Source: Leifsonia shinshuensis
Lineage (GTDB): Bacteria; Actinomycetota; Actinomycetes; Actinomycetales; Microbacteriaceae
Reading direction: 5' to 3'
NCBI RefSeq assembly: GCF_031456835.1
Contig: NZ_JAVDVK010000001.1
Coordinates: forward strand, 1 to 64,000
Length of the DNA stretch: 64,000 nucleotides
A program made the translations under genes and the position numbers. Position 1 is the first letter of the stretch, and each line of letters opens with the position of its first letter. The notes under the pieces are model-generated. The model was given only the letters and a program-made list of their open reading frames with translations. It had not been told where the DNA came from and did not search any database. Shown piece after piece: positions 1 to 9,282 of this stretch.

Positions 1-136
1 TGCTACATATCCACGGTTGGGCTGCTTCCGGCCCCCCTTATTTACCCCCCCCCGCCCGCCCCCCAGCTTTTTCAATTAAATGTGCACGTTTCGGCGGCGT
101 GTCGCGTGCACTTTTCGTGTACTCGACGGGGGCTGG
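1..136. other. Edge stretch without a gene
   Basis: No coding region is visible. Bases 45-64 are almost all C (18 of 20), which is unusual even here. Arms GTGCACG (82-88) and CGTGCAC (105-111) form a 7-bp inverted repeat. It lies just past the stop of the leftward metY gene and could belong to its terminator. There is no clear T run. Confidence 0.4.
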
Positions 137-1459
137 TCAGGCGCGGGCGGCCTCGGCGACGGAGCGGGCGGCGGCGAGGCCGGCGGACAGGTCGGCCTTC
201 AGGTCGTCGACGTTCTCGAGGCCCACGGAGAGGCGCACGAGACCGGGGGTGACACCCGCGGTGAGCTGCTGCTCCGGGGTCAGCTGCGAGTGCGTGGTCG
301 ACGCCGGGTGGATGACGAGGCTGCGGACATCGCCGATGTTGGCCAGGTGGCTGAACAGTGACAGGTTGTCGACGAGCGCTGCGCCCGCATCCACCCCGCC
401 CTTGAGCTCGAAGGACAGCACCGCACCGACGCCCTTGGGGGCGTACTTGTTGGCGGCCGCGTACCAGGGGCTCGTCGGCAGGCCCGAGTAGTTCACCGAG
501 GCGACGTCCGGGTGCGACTCGAGGAACTCCGCGATCTCCTGCGCGTTCTGCGTGTGGCGCTCGACGCGGAGCGAGAGGGTCTCGATGCCCTGGATGAGCT
601 GCCATGCGCTCGCCGGGGCGATCGCCGCGCCGAGGTCGCGGAGCAGCTGCACGCGCGCCTTGATGATGTAGGCGAGCGCGTCGCCGACCGCGGCCGTGTA
701 GCTCGCGCCGTGGTACGACGGGTCGGGCTCGGTCAGGCCCGGGAACTTCTCGACGTTCTTGGACCACTCGAACTTGCCGCCGTCGACGATCACGCCGCCG
801 ATGACGGTGCCGTGGCCGCCGAGGAACTTGGTGGCCGAGTGCACGACGATGTCCGCGCCGGACTCGAACGGGCGGATCAGGTACGGGGTCGCGATCGTGT
901 TGTCGACGATCAGCGGAACGCCGGCCTCGTGCGCGACGCCCGCGACGAGCTCGATGTCGAGGATGTTGATCTTCGGGTTGCCGATGGTCTCCGCGAAGAA
1001 CAGCTTCGTGTTCGGGCGGACCGCGCGGCGCCACTCCTCGGCGTCGTCCTGGTTCTCGACGAACGTGGTCTCGATGCCGAGCTTCGCGAGCGTGTACTTG
1101 AAGAGGTTGTAGGTGCCGCCGTAGATCGAGCTGGAGGAGACGATGTGGTCGCCCGCCTGCGCGATGTTCAGCACGGCGAACGTCTCGGCCGCCTGGCCGG
1201 AAGCGACGAGCAGGGCGCCGGTGCCGCCCTCGAGCGCGGCGACGCGCTCCTCGACGACGGCCTGGGTCGGGTTCTGGATGCGCGTGTAGATGTTGCCGAA
1301 CTCGGCCAGCGCGAACAGGTTCTTGGCGTGCTCCGCGTTGTTGAACACGTAGGAGGTGGTCTGGTAGATCGGCGTGGCGCGCGCGTTGGTCACGGGGTCG
1401 GGCGCGGCTCCGGCGTGGATCTGCTTGGTTTCGAACTGCCAGTCGGCGGCGTCGGTCAT
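137..1459 (-). CDS. metY: O-acetylhomoserine sulfhydrylase (aminocarboxypropyltransferase)
   Basis: A 440-residue PLP enzyme of the Cys/Met metabolism family. It would convert O-acetylhomoserine plus sulfide to homocysteine in the cytoplasm, the direct-sulfhydrylation route to methionine. The PLP lysine is K211 in the SATKF motif, with VDNT around D186 and the YTR motif at 58-60; these features are typical of the MetY branch, and the length fits (430-440). The ATG at 1459 is chosen because it follows a strong AAGGAGAG ribosome site, and the homologous N-terminus ([11 protein letters not shown]) begins there. The metX partner is not in view, although it could lie left of the window. The gene is divergent from the SDR gene across 140 bp. 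Confidence 0.93.
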   Translation of the reverse strand: MTDAADWQFETKQIHAGAAPDPVTNARATPIYQTTSYVFNNAEHAKNLFALAEFGNIYTRIQNPTQAVVEERVAALEGGTGALLVASGQAAETFAVLNIAQAGDHIVSSSSIYGGTYNLFKYTLAKLGIETTFVENQDDAEEWRRAVRPNTKLFFAETIGNPKINILDIELVAGVAHEAGVPLIVDNTIATPYLIRPFESGADIVVHSATKFLGGHGTVIGGVIVDGGKFEWSKNVEKFPGLTEPDPSYHGASYTAAVGDALAYIIKARVQLLRDLGAAIAPASAWQLIQGIETLSLRVERHTQNAQEIAEFLESHPDVASVNYSGLPTSPWYAAANKYAPKGVGAVLSFELKGGVDAGAALVDNLSLFSHLANIGDVRSLVIHPASTTHSQLTPEQQLTAGVTPGLVRLSVGLENVDDLKADLSAGLAAARSVAEAARA

Positions 1460-1599
1460 GGCGTCTCTCCTTCGGGTCTGGGGGCGCATGGAGCGCAGGG
1501 TCTGCGAGCGGTCGGCCACCGCCGTTGTCAGCAGGCTAGACGCGCCGGGGGAGGCGGGCAACGTATCCGAAACACGCCGTAACCCGTAACAATGAGGGC
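1460..1599. promoter_or_regulatory. Divergent promoter region metY / SDR
   Basis: The 140-bp divergent spacer holds the tandem heptamer CCGTAAC CCGTAAC (1578-1591) and a TAACAAT box just 6 nt before the SDR start. The repeat could be a regulator site; no S-box riboswitch signature could be recognised in the metY-side leader. Confidence 0.35.
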
Positions 1600-2373
1600 A
1601 TGAGCAGACGTGTGGTCGTGACGGGAGCGAGTTCGGGTATCGGTGCGGCGACGGTCCGCGCCTTCCGCGCCGAGGGCTGGGACGTGGTCGCCGTGGCCCG
1701 CCGCGAGGACCGGCTGCGCGCGCTCGCCGAGGAGACCGGCGCGGCCTACGTCGTCGCCGACCTGACGAAGCAGGACGACGTGGATGCACTGCGCGACCAC
1801 CTGGCGTCGACCGGCCCGCTGCACGCCCTGGTCAACAACGCGGGCGGCGCGCACGGCCTCGACTCGGTCGAGGCGTCGAGCGTCGACGACTGGGTGTGGA
1901 TGTACGAGATCAACGTCATCGGCACCAAGCGGGTGATCTCCGCCTTGCTCCCGCTGCTGCGGCAGGGAGCGGCGGAGTCCGGCCACGCCGACATCGCGGT
2001 GGTCACCTCCATCGCGGGGCTCACCGCCTACGTGGGCGGCGGCGGGTACAACGCCGCGAAGTTCGCCGAGCACGCGCTCACCGAGGTGCTGCGGCTGGAG
2101 CTGAACGGCGAGCCCATCCGCGTGGTCGAGGTGGCGCCCGGGATGGTGGCGACGGAGGAGTTCTCGCTGGTGCGGTTCGGCGGCGACAAGGCGCGCCGCG
2201 ACGCTGTGTACGAGGATGTGCCGGAGCCGCTGTCGGCCGAGGATGTGGCGGAGACCATCGTGCACGCGCTCACGCTGCCCCGGCACGTGGACCTTGACCT
2301 GATCGTGGTGAAGCCGGTCGCCCAGGCGGCGCCGTATCGGCTGCACAAGGGCGAGCTCACGGTCCGCGGCTAG
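1600..2373 (+). CDS. SDR-family NAD(P)-dependent oxidoreductase
   Basis: A 257-residue classical short-chain dehydrogenase of the YdfG-like type (serine or 3-hydroxy-acid dehydrogenase). The nucleotide-binding motif TGASSGIG is at residues 8-15, followed by the NNAG motif. A serine lies in VTSIAG, and the catalytic pair Y150/K154 is in YNAAK. The basic residues after the first strand (ARRED) favour NADP(H). The substrate cannot be read from sequence. The ATG at 1600 sits 6 nt after a TAACAAT box, so the message is probably leaderless. The K+ channel gene follows 9 nt downstream and may be cotranscribed. Confidence 0.88.
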   Translation: MSRRVVVTGASSGIGAATVRAFRAEGWDVVAVARREDRLRALAEETGAAYVVADLTKQDDVDALRDHLASTGPLHALVNNAGGAHGLDSVEASSVDDWVWMYEINVIGTKRVISALLPLLRQGAAESGHADIAVVTSIAGLTAYVGGGGYNAAKFAEHALTEVLRLELNGEPIRVVEVAPGMVATEEFSLVRFGGDKARRDAVYEDVPEPLSAEDVAETIVHALTLPRHVDLDLIVVKPVAQAAPYRLHKGELTVRG

Positions 2374-2382
2374 GGGGATGCG

Positions 2383-3153
2383 ATGAGGATCCCCGACGAC
2401 GCGAAGCGCGAGCGCTGGGAGCGGGCGACCGCCTGGCCGGCGCTGGTGGCGTCGGCCGCGTTCCTCGTCGCGTACTCGTGGAGCGTCCTCGACGAGCACC
2501 CGCCGCAGGCGCTGCGCATCGGCCTCCTGGTGGTGCTGCTGGCGGTGTGGGCCTTCTTCGTGCTCGACTACGCGGTGCGTCTGGTGCTCGCCGAGCACAA
2601 GGGCGACTTCGTCCGCCATTCGCTGATCGACCTGTTGAGCGTCTTCCTCCCGCTGGCGCGGCCGTTCCGGCTCCTGACCGGGCTGCGGCACGTCCGGGCG
2701 CTGCGGGGCAACACCGCCTCGCACCTGCGCCGCCGCGTGGTGATCATCGCCGGCACCGCGGTGATCATGTTCATCTACGTCATCGCGCTCGCCGAGTTCC
2801 GGGTCGAGCGGTACGCCCCGGGCTCCAACATCAAGAGCTTCGGCGACTCGGTCTGGTGGGCGTGCGTGACCATGGCGACCGTCGGCTACGGCGACTACTA
2901 CCCGGTGACGATCCCCGGCCGCATCCTCGCCGTGATCCTCATGATCGGCGGCATCGCCATCGTCGGAACCTCGAGCGCGACCATCGTGAGCTACCTGAAC
3001 GACCGGACGCAGCACCTGCGGCACCACGAGCAGCACGACCGGGACATGCGCGACGCCCGCGAGGTGCGTGAGGCGCGCGAGGGCCAGCGGGTGCACGAGG
3101 CTCCCGACGAGCGGACCGCGGACCGCGGCGAGGAGACCGGCGCCGCCGGCTGA
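2383..3153 (+). CDS. Voltage-gated-type potassium channel protein
   Basis: A 256-residue membrane protein with hydrophobic segments near residues 20-36, 45-65 and 120-145, and a pore loop followed by a final helix. The selectivity filter TVGYGD is at 166-171. An arginine-rich S4-like stretch (around RLLTGLRHVRALRG) suggests a voltage-sensor-like domain. The last ~50 residues are highly charged (repeated RE/DR/HE) and probably form a cytoplasmic helix. No RCK domain is present. The ATG is chosen because the overlapping alternative ATG at 2378 runs straight into a stop. Confidence 0.85.
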   Translation: MRIPDDAKRERWERATAWPALVASAAFLVAYSWSVLDEHPPQALRIGLLVVLLAVWAFFVLDYAVRLVLAEHKGDFVRHSLIDLLSVFLPLARPFRLLTGLRHVRALRGNTASHLRRRVVIIAGTAVIMFIYVIALAEFRVERYAPGSNIKSFGDSVWWACVTMATVGYGDYYPVTIPGRILAVILMIGGIAIVGTSSATIVSYLNDRTQHLRHHEQHDRDMRDAREVREAREGQRVHEAPDERTADRGEETGAAG

Positions 3154-3165
3154 TCCGTCCCGCGG

Positions 3166-3957
3166 TCAGCTCTCCGCCACGGCGACGCACTTGCGCAGCA
3201 GCGTGAGCGCCTCCCGGCCGTCGGCGGCGGTGAACTCCTGCCGCTCGCCCGCGCGGTCGCGGACCACCCGCTCCAGCAGCTCGGCGTGCTCGGGCCAGCG
3301 CTCGGCGGCGAAGGCGGCCGCGGCCGTCTTCGACAGCACGTCGCCGGTCTCGATGGTCGCCACGAGCCGGATCGGGCCGAGGGCCACCCAGCGCACGGTC
3401 TCGGCGCGTATGGGCCCGTCGTCCGGACGGTCGGCGAGCTCGCGTTCGGCGCTGTCGCCGATGCGCTGCCAGTAGTCGAGCAGGTTGTCGCGCGAGAACG
3501 CGACGACGCCCTCCGCCGCCCGCGGGTGGCGGTCCGCGGTGGGCGACCAGATCACGTCCCCGCCGTCGACGACCCCCTGCACGCCGGACTCCAGCTCCCG
3601 CCAGGTGATCCAGCTCAGCTGGGCGCCCGGCAGCTCCGACACCAGGACGCCCTCCACGACCTGCGGCGCGGTCGTGACCACGTCCGGGCCGCGGGAGAGC
3701 TCGGACTCGGTCAGGTACACGCCGTCGATGTGCGGCTCGGAGGCGGCGTGCAGCTCGGCGAGGGCCGGCAGGTCGTCGACCGGGTCGCGGGTGACGACGA
3801 ACACCACGTCGATGTCGCTCACGCCGGCATGCCAGTCCCCGGCGACGGCGGAGCCGGTGACGATCGCGCGGCTGACCAGCCCGGGCGCCACCCGGCGCTG
3901 CTCCAGGAGGAACCGGGTGAGGGCCTCGGCGACGGCGGGTGGGAGCTGGTCGGACAT
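3166..3957 (-). CDS. AadA-type nucleotidyltransferase (aminoglycoside adenylyltransferase-like)
   Basis: A 263-residue protein with an N-terminal nucleotidyltransferase fold: GSAVAGDWHAGVSDID carries the GS motif and the D-x-D metal-binding pair, spaced as in AadA (ANT(3'')(9)). The C-terminal half resembles the DUF4111 helical domain of that family (WVALGPIRLVATIETGDVLSK), and the family length (~260) matches. It would transfer AMP to an aminoglycoside or a related alcohol; intrinsic, non-mobile members often have other substrates, so resistance is only inferred. It starts 2 nt after the MFS stop and is almost certainly cotranscribed with that pump. Confidence 0.78.
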   Translation of the reverse strand: MSDQLPPAVAEALTRFLLEQRRVAPGLVSRAIVTGSAVAGDWHAGVSDIDVVFVVTRDPVDDLPALAELHAASEPHIDGVYLTESELSRGPDVVTTAPQVVEGVLVSELPGAQLSWITWRELESGVQGVVDGGDVIWSPTADRHPRAAEGVVAFSRDNLLDYWQRIGDSAERELADRPDDGPIRAETVRWVALGPIRLVATIETGDVLSKTAAAAFAAERWPEHAELLERVVRDRAGERQEFTAADGREALTLLRKCVAVAES

Positions 3958-3959
3958 GG

Positions 3960-5420
3960 CTACTCCAAGGAGGGTTCGGCGTCGGCGAAGGCGAGGCGCG
4001 GGACGAAGAAGAGGAGGACGGCGGCGACGAGCGCGCCCAGGCCGCAGATGGTCCAGACGAGCATGTAACCGAACAGGCTCGCGGCGGTGGCGGTCACCGT
4101 CGCGGCGCCCGTCAGCAGCACCACGCCGAACACCGCGGAGGCGAACGATCCGCCGATGGTCTTCGTAGTGTTCGTCAGCGCCGTGGCGACGCCGGTCTGC
4201 CCGCGCGGGGCGGCGGCGGCCGCGGCGGCGGGGAGCGCGCCGACGAGGGCGCCCGAGCCGAGGCCCGCGATCGCCATGTTGACGAACACCTCCCCGGTCT
4301 GCTGGTGGAACGGCAGGAACAGGAGGTACCCGATCGCGACGAGGAAGGAGGCGCCGATCAGCGTCACGCGCGGCGTCAGCCACGACGACACCAGCGGGAA
4401 CAGCAGCGCGCCGACGATCATCGAGATGAGGTAGGCGCCGATCAGGATGCTGCGCTGGCCGGCCGAGAGGCCGAGACCGTAGCCGTTTGCCGGGTCGGTG
4501 CCCGCGTACGTGCTGAGCGGCGCCTGCGCGCCGAGCAGGCTGATCCCGATGAGGCCCGCGGTCAGCTGGACCGGCCACATCGCGGGCTGGCGCAGCACCC
4601 GCAGGTCGATCGCGGGATCGCCCTGCCGCAGCTCCCACCGGCCGAACGGGATGAACGTCAGCACCCCGAGCAGGATGAGCGCCCAGACCCACCAGGTTCC
4701 GACGCCGTTGAGGCGCAGGAACGTGAGGCCCGAGGTGATGAGCAGCAGCCCGAGGGCGAGGAGGGTGAAGCCCACGCCGTCGAGCGTCCGCCCCTCCACC
4801 GGCTCCGATTCGGGGACGCCGAACAGGATGGCGAAGAAGACGAGCGTCACGGCGACCGCCGGCACCATCAGCGTGAGGGCGACGTTGCCGCCGAGCGCCT
4901 CGAACAGCAGGCCGGCGCCGACCGCTCCGAGGATCGCCCCGGCCTCCAGCGCGACGACGAGCAGCCCTGCTGCGCGCCGGGTGCGGGACGCCGCCGTCCC
5001 GCTGCGCCGTCCGCGGTCGAAGATCAGCGCCACCTCCAGCGGCAGCCACACCACGTAGAACCCCTGCAGCGCGAAGGCGAGCAGGTAGCTCACGAAGTCG
5101 CCCGAGAACGCCAGCGCCCAGGTGGCCAGCGCGGTGAGGGCGGTGGCCACCAGCAGGATGCGCTTGTGCCCGAACATGTCGCCGAGCTTGGCGAGCACGG
5201 GGACGACCAGCGCGGAGACCAGGAGCTGGGCCGCTTCGAACCAGTTGTAGTCGGCGTCGTGGATGCCGAGGTGGCGGACGATGTCGGAGATCAGCGGCAC
5301 GTAGTACCCCTGCAGGATGCCGCTCGTCAGCTCGACCAGAGCCAGCCATCCGATGAGGGCTGCCGTGGTGCCGATCGCGACGGTCGCCCGGCCCTGGGTC
5401 GACGTCTTCTCCGAGGTCAT
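3960..5420 (-). CDS. MFS transporter, DHA2-like (14 helices)
   Basis: A 486-residue major-facilitator protein. Its length and about 14 hydrophobic segments fit the drug:H+ antiporter DHA2 subgroup. The loop 2-3 motif is visible as AKLGDMFGHKRI (canonical G-x-L-a-D-r-x-G-r-k). It is first in an operon with the AadA-like enzyme, which suggests drug or secondary-metabolite handling. The ATG at 5420 follows a TAGCAT box (5427-5432, minus strand) by exactly 6 nt, indicating a leaderless message. It is divergent from the phosphoribosyltransferase with only 42 bp between start codons. Confidence 0.86.
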   Translation of the reverse strand: MTSEKTSTQGRATVAIGTTAALIGWLALVELTSGILQGYYVPLISDIVRHLGIHDADYNWFEAAQLLVSALVVPVLAKLGDMFGHKRILLVATALTALATWALAFSGDFVSYLLAFALQGFYVVWLPLEVALIFDRGRRSGTAASRTRRAAGLLVVALEAGAILGAVGAGLLFEALGGNVALTLMVPAVAVTLVFFAILFGVPESEPVEGRTLDGVGFTLLALGLLLITSGLTFLRLNGVGTWWVWALILLGVLTFIPFGRWELRQGDPAIDLRVLRQPAMWPVQLTAGLIGISLLGAQAPLSTYAGTDPANGYGLGLSAGQRSILIGAYLISMIVGALLFPLVSSWLTPRVTLIGASFLVAIGYLLFLPFHQQTGEVFVNMAIAGLGSGALVGALPAAAAAAAPRGQTGVATALTNTTKTIGGSFASAVFGVVLLTGAATVTATAASLFGYMLVWTICGLGALVAAVLLFFVPRLAFADAEPSLE

Positions 5421-5426
5421 GCGCGG

Positions 5427-5456
5427 ATGCTAACACCCGCGCGGCCCCGGTACGGT
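5427..5456. promoter_or_regulatory. Back-to-back leaderless promoters
   Basis: TAGCAT on the minus strand (5427-5432) serves the MFS gene. TACGGT on the plus strand (5451-5456) serves the phosphoribosyltransferase gene. Each lies 6 nt before its start codon. The -35 region of each promoter must lie over the -10/start region of the other. Confidence 0.6.
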
Positions 5457-5462
5457 AGAGCA

Positions 5463-5984
5463 ATGGCCAGCGAACTCGACGATTCCGGAGCAGACGTCCT
5501 CGAAGAGACGGAACGGGAGGTCCTCGGCTGGCTGGAGTTCGGCGAGGCGGCCCGTCACCTGGCCGGCGAGGTGGTCGAGTCCGGGTACGAGCCGGACATG
5601 GTGGTCGCCATCGCCCGCGGCGGCCTGCTGCTCGCCGGAGCGATCTCCTACGCGCTCGGCATCAAGGCCTGCGGAGCGCTCAACGTCGAGTTCTACACCG
5701 GAGTGGACACGCGCCTCCCGGAGCCGGTCGTCCTCCCGCCGATGCTCGACGCCGCCGCCCTGGAGTCGAAGCGGGTGCTGCTCGTGGACGACGTATCCGA
5801 CTCGGGACGCACGCTGGCCATGGTCGTCGACCTGATGGCCGCCTCGGGCGCCGAAGTGCGCACCGTCTGCCTCTACTCGAAGCCTCGCACCGTGCTGGAG
5901 CCCGACTTCGTCTGGCGCCGCACCGACCGCTGGATCACCTTCCCGTGGTCGGCCCTCCCGCCGGTGACCGCCGCGACCCACTGA
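5463..5984 (+). CDS. Phosphoribosyltransferase (xanthine/hypoxanthine type)
   Basis: A 173-residue type I PRTase. The PRPP loop [14 protein letters not shown] spans 105-118, with the acidic pair D109-D110. The early ARGGLLLAG segment corresponds to the PPi loop. The family size and the YSKPRT / W-T/S-FPW tail resemble Gpt/xanthine-guanine PRTases, so purine salvage is the likely role; the exact base is not settled. The ATG at 5463 follows TACGGT by 6 nt (leaderless). ung starts 7 nt after its stop, so the two are probably one transcript. Confidence 0.8.
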   Translation: MASELDDSGADVLEETEREVLGWLEFGEAARHLAGEVVESGYEPDMVVAIARGGLLLAGAISYALGIKACGALNVEFYTGVDTRLPEPVVLPPMLDAAALESKRVLLVDDVSDSGRTLAMVVDLMAASGAEVRTVCLYSKPRTVLEPDFVWRRTDRWITFPWSALPPVTAATH

Positions 5985-5991
5985 CCCGGCC

Positions 5992-6684
5992 GTGGCGAAG
6001 ACGCTGACCGAGCTCGCCGCCGACGGCTCGATCGATCCCGGCTGGGCCCGGGCGCTGGAACCGGTGGCCGACCGCATCGCCGACATGGGCGACTTCCTGC
6101 GCGGAGAGGTGAACGCCGGGCGGCACTATCTGCCGGCGGGCGACGCCGTGCTGCGGGCGTTCCGCGCGCCGCTGGCGGACGTCCGGGTGCTGATCGTCGG
6201 CCAGGACCCGTATCCGACCCCCGGGCATCCCATCGGGCTGTCGTTCGCGGTTGAGCGCCACGTGCGCCCACTCCCGAAGAGCCTGCAGAACATCTACCGC
6301 GAGCTGCGCGACGACCTCGGCGTGACGCCACCGCCGCACGGCGACCTCAGCGCGTGGGCCGACAACGGGGTGATGCTGCTCAACCGCGTGCTCACCGTGC
6401 GCCCCGGCGAGCCGGCCTCGCACCGGGGGAAGGGCTGGGAGCCGGTGACCGAGCACGCCATCCGCTCGCTCGTCGCGCGCGGCCGGCCCTTCGTGTCCAT
6501 CCTCTGGGGACGGGACGCCGCCACCCTGAAGCCGCTGCTCGACGGCAACCCGGTGATCGAGTCGCCGCACCCGAGCCCGCTCTCCGCGTCGCGCGGGTTC
6601 TTCGGCTCCCGGCCGTTCTCGCGCGCGAACGCCCTGTTGGAGCAGGTCGGCGAGAAGCCCGTGGACTGGACGCTGCAGCCGTGA
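5992..6684 (+). CDS. ung: Uracil-DNA glycosylase
   Basis: A 230-residue family 1 UDG, removing uracil from DNA to start base-excision repair. The water-activating motif [16 protein letters not shown] contains catalytic D72. The DNA-intercalating loop [14 protein letters not shown] carries the catalytic histidine near residue 189. The length is canonical. The GTG start gives [18 protein letters not shown], which aligns with family N-termini; there is no better start before it because it begins 8 nt after the preceding stop. Confidence 0.95.
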   Translation: MAKTLTELAADGSIDPGWARALEPVADRIADMGDFLRGEVNAGRHYLPAGDAVLRAFRAPLADVRVLIVGQDPYPTPGHPIGLSFAVERHVRPLPKSLQNIYRELRDDLGVTPPPHGDLSAWADNGVMLLNRVLTVRPGEPASHRGKGWEPVTEHAIRSLVARGRPFVSILWGRDAATLKPLLDGNPVIESPHPSPLSASRGFFGSRPFSRANALLEQVGEKPVDWTLQP

Positions 6685-6747
6685 CGCTGCAATCGTGAGG
6701 GCGCATTCGTAACGTCGTGGCAACACGGGCGACGTACCCTTGATGCT

Positions 6748-7326
6748 GTGCTGGAAGAGGAATACCAAGAGCGACGCGTGCTCCCGCGCCACCTCCGCAA
6801 GACGGAGCCGCCGGAGGCCCCCTTCGAGTACTCGATCCGCGAGGCGCGGCCGGAGGACCTGCCGTACGTGCGCGAGATCTACAACCACTACGTCGCCAAC
6901 AGCACCGTGACCTTCGACGAGGATGCGATGACGCTGCGCGAGTGGAAGAGCAAGTTCGCGTACCTCACGAAGCTCGGGATGCCGTTCATCGTCGCCGAGT
7001 CGCCGAGCGGGCAGATCCTCGGCTACGCGCTCGTCCAGCCGTGGAAGCAGAAGCGGGCCTACCGGTTCACGGTGGAGAACTCGATCTACCTCGGGGCGGC
7101 GTCCACCGGCAAGGGCCTCGGGCCGGTGCTGATGCAGGAGCTGATCGACCGGTCGAAGGCCGCGGGGCTCAAGGAGATCATCGCGGTCATCGCCGACAAG
7201 GGGGCCGAGGCGTCCATCCGGATGCACGAGAACTTCGGCTTCACCGAGATCGGCCGCATGGGTCGCGTCGGCTACAAGTTCGACCGCTGGCTGGGCACCG
7301 TGCTGATGCAGAAGTCCCTCAAATAA
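6748..7326 (+). CDS. GNAT N-acetyltransferase, phosphinothricin-acetyltransferase-like
   Basis: A 192-residue GNAT enzyme. The core (IREARPEDLPYVREIYNHYV) and the acetyl-CoA loop region (GAASTGKGLGPVLMQELI) match the PAT/Pat-like subgroup, followed by the typical ENFGFTEIGRMGRVGYKF strand-helix. It would acetylate an amino group on a small molecule; resistance to phosphinothricin or methionine sulfoximine is a family association, not shown here. The GTG at 6748 follows TACCCT (6735-6740) by 7 nt, so translation is probably leaderless. Confidence 0.82.
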   Translation: MLEEEYQERRVLPRHLRKTEPPEAPFEYSIREARPEDLPYVREIYNHYVANSTVTFDEDAMTLREWKSKFAYLTKLGMPFIVAESPSGQILGYALVQPWKQKRAYRFTVENSIYLGAASTGKGLGPVLMQELIDRSKAAGLKEIIAVIADKGAEASIRMHENFGFTEIGRMGRVGYKFDRWLGTVLMQKSLK

Positions 7327-7414
7327 CGCTTCGGCAACGGCGGCACGACGCGGGTTCGCGATGCGTTAGCGTCCTCCTGAGCGTCCGATTCGTGACGCAT
7401 ACCGAGGGGGGAAT

Positions 7415-8481
7415 ATGAAGAGCATCCGGGCCGGCGCCATCGCCGCGCTGACCGTCGTCGCCGCGTTGCTGACGGGGTGCGCCGCGCCGTCACCGGCCTG
7501 GACCGCACCGTCGACTCGCACCGCGTCGCCGACGCCGACTCCCACCGCCGCCGCCGCAACTGCTCCGACCGCCCGGGTGCCGCTGACGTGCGACCAGCTC
7601 GTGCCGCCGGCCGTCGTGGCCGCCGCGTTCCGGGTCCCTGCTAACCGGGTCACGACCGAGACGCCGCGCAACCCGGCGTCCTACGCGGACGAGCGGGCGG
7701 GTGCTCTGATGTGCATGTGGGGCGAGGGCGACCCGTCCCAGCCGGTCTCGGAGAAGCAGCTCTACGGCTGGGTGACCGTCGTTCCCGGCGTCACCCGCGA
7801 AGGGTTCGAGGACTTCCGGGCGGGCATCGACGTCGGTGGGTTCGATGAGCCGCTCGGCTCCGAACCGGACACATACTCCATGTGCCCGCAGAACGCCTTC
7901 CAGTTCTGCGGTTTCTTCGCGCTGACCCGCGATTACGGGGTCAAGGCCGGCGTCTGGGACTACGGCGCGGCGACGTACGACACGCAGTCGGCGTGGGTCG
8001 AGGCGGTCTCCGCCGCGGCGCTGCCCGCGGTGCGCGCCCTCCCCGCCCGGCGCCGCTCTGGCAGCCCGCGGGACGCACACTGCGCGGGGCGCAGGACTGC
8101 GACGGCCTGATCACCGCGGCCGACCTCGGCGGCGTGATCGGGACGGAGGTGTCCGAGGTCCGCGCCGACGGGGGTGAGGATGCGCTGTCGACCCTGGGGA
8201 TCAACAGTGTCGTCCATTCGTACTGGTGCGCCTGGACGACGCAGGATTCCTCCGGACTCTCCGTCGCGGTCCTCCCGGGCGGAGCGGTCTACGCGCAGAA
8301 GACGCGACCCGCCGGTGCGGTCGACGTGACGGGCGTCGGCGACTCGGCCTACCGCTCCGGGACCACGCTGGATGTGATCGCGGCGGGCGGCTGGGTTCAG
8401 GTGGAGGGCGACGGCGCGAACGACGAGGAGCAGGTGACGATCGCGAAACGGGTGCTCGCGAACGTCGGCTTCACCGGCTGA
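7415..8481 (+). pseudogene. Two-domain lipoprotein gene with a frameshift
   Basis: A lipoprotein start is clear: MKSIRAG, a hydrophobic run and the lipobox LLTGC (C22), then a Thr/Pro/Ala linker. The first domain begins with LTCDQLVPPAVVAAAF. The second begins with QDCDGLITAADLGGVIG and looks like a diverged duplicate of the first. Both recall DUF3558-type actinobacterial surface lipoproteins. The two halves lie in different frames: reading must slip back one base (or regain one missing base) near 8035-8055, in a C-rich tract, to pass from AVRALPA to PLWQPAG. Unrepaired, the first frame ends at 8110. The ribosome site GAGGGGGGAA precedes the ATG. Either a recent frameshift or a sequencing error in homopolymer C is possible. 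Confidence 0.7.
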
Positions 8482-8500
8482 CGGGCGCTAGGCTCGCCGC

Positions 8501-9052
8501 GTGAGCACCGTGAACCCCGGGACCGCGGCGGGCCGCGTCGCCGCCGCGCCGGCCACTCCTGCCAATTTGCCGCTGCGCAAGCGGCCGGTCGACATCTTCT
8601 TCATCGTCATGTTCTCGCTGTTCATCGTGACGTGCATCATCAGCGACGCCATCCCGACGCTCGGCATCCCGCAGACGGCCACGACGACGAACATCCTGGC
8701 GCAGTGGAACTACACGTACTCATCCCAGTACGACCCGCTGTACATGCACGAGCCGCTCTGGCTGCGCTTCATCACCGGGACGAGCGCGTTCGTCTACCTG
8801 CCGTTCTACGTGCTGCTGATCGTCTGCCTGGTGAAGGGCTACAACTGGATCCAGCTGTTCGCCGTGATCTACGCCACGATGATCATCAGCCTCACCGCCA
8901 TCCCGATCTTCGGGGTGGAGTTCTTCGGCCCGGTCGGCGATCGCACGCCCAACCCGGTCGTGTTCCTGCTGTACAACGGGCCGTACGTGCTCGTCCCGCT
9001 CCTGCTGCTCATCCGGATGCGGAAGCCGTTGCCGTTCACGAGGAGGTTCTGA
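8501..9052 (+). CDS. Integral membrane protein, possible EXPERA/EBP-like fold
   Basis: A 183-residue membrane protein with four or five helices (about 28-48, 88-108, 111-133 and 155-172). The pattern of conserved polar and aromatic residues between helices (EPLWLRFITG, YNGPYVLVP) resembles the EXPERA (emopamil-binding/TMEM97, DUF2781) family, but this is only a visual match. The GTG at 8501 follows TAGGCT (8489-8494) by 6 nt and is probably leaderless. Its stop overlaps the next ATG (TGATG), so the small downstream gene is translationally coupled. Confidence 0.6.
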   Translation: MSTVNPGTAAGRVAAAPATPANLPLRKRPVDIFFIVMFSLFIVTCIISDAIPTLGIPQTATTTNILAQWNYTYSSQYDPLYMHEPLWLRFITGTSAFVYLPFYVLLIVCLVKGYNWIQLFAVIYATMIISLTAIPIFGVEFFGPVGDRTPNPVVFLLYNGPYVLVPLLLLIRMRKPLPFTRRF

Positions 9053-9282
9053 TGCCGCTGCTGGAAGACCTGACCGTCTACGAGGACGGCGACCGCTACG
9101 ACGTGTACGACCACTCGTACCCGGACGAGGATGCGGAGCTCGGCCGCGGCCGCCTGCTTGGCGCGGTCACGGTGACCACCGAGGGGGAGTACGTGCCGAC
9201 GGGTGACGGGGCGGTGTACGAGTACATCGCGCCGGCGCGCACGCTGGACGAGGCGCTCGCCGCGTTCGTCGGATCCGCCTAG
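9052..9282 (+). CDS. Small acidic hypothetical protein (76 aa)
   Basis: A soluble, very acidic and tyrosine-rich protein (TVYEDGDRYDVYDHSYPDED) with no recognised motif. The start overlaps the stop of the membrane protein by one base and has AGGAGG upstream (9041-9046), so it is expressed with that gene. Its stop overlaps the end of the convergent SMR gene by 4 nt. Confidence 0.65.
   Translation: MPLLEDLTVYEDGDRYDVYDHSYPDEDAELGRGRLLGAVTVTTEGEYVPTGDGAVYEYIAPARTLDEALAAFVGSA

Noticed and set aside
1..40. Possible end of an SRP RNA on the minus strand (CCGGAAGCAGCC)
   Set aside because: The conserved GGAAGGAAGCAG loop is incomplete and no matching 5' half is available at the window edge.
1460..1599. 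SAM riboswitch before metY
   Set aside because: No characteristic conserved core or P1/P3 arrangement could be seen in the short leader.
8030..8060. Programmed frameshift in the lipoprotein gene
   Set aside because: No slippery heptamer followed by a structured RNA; a C-tract indel or sequencing error explains it better.
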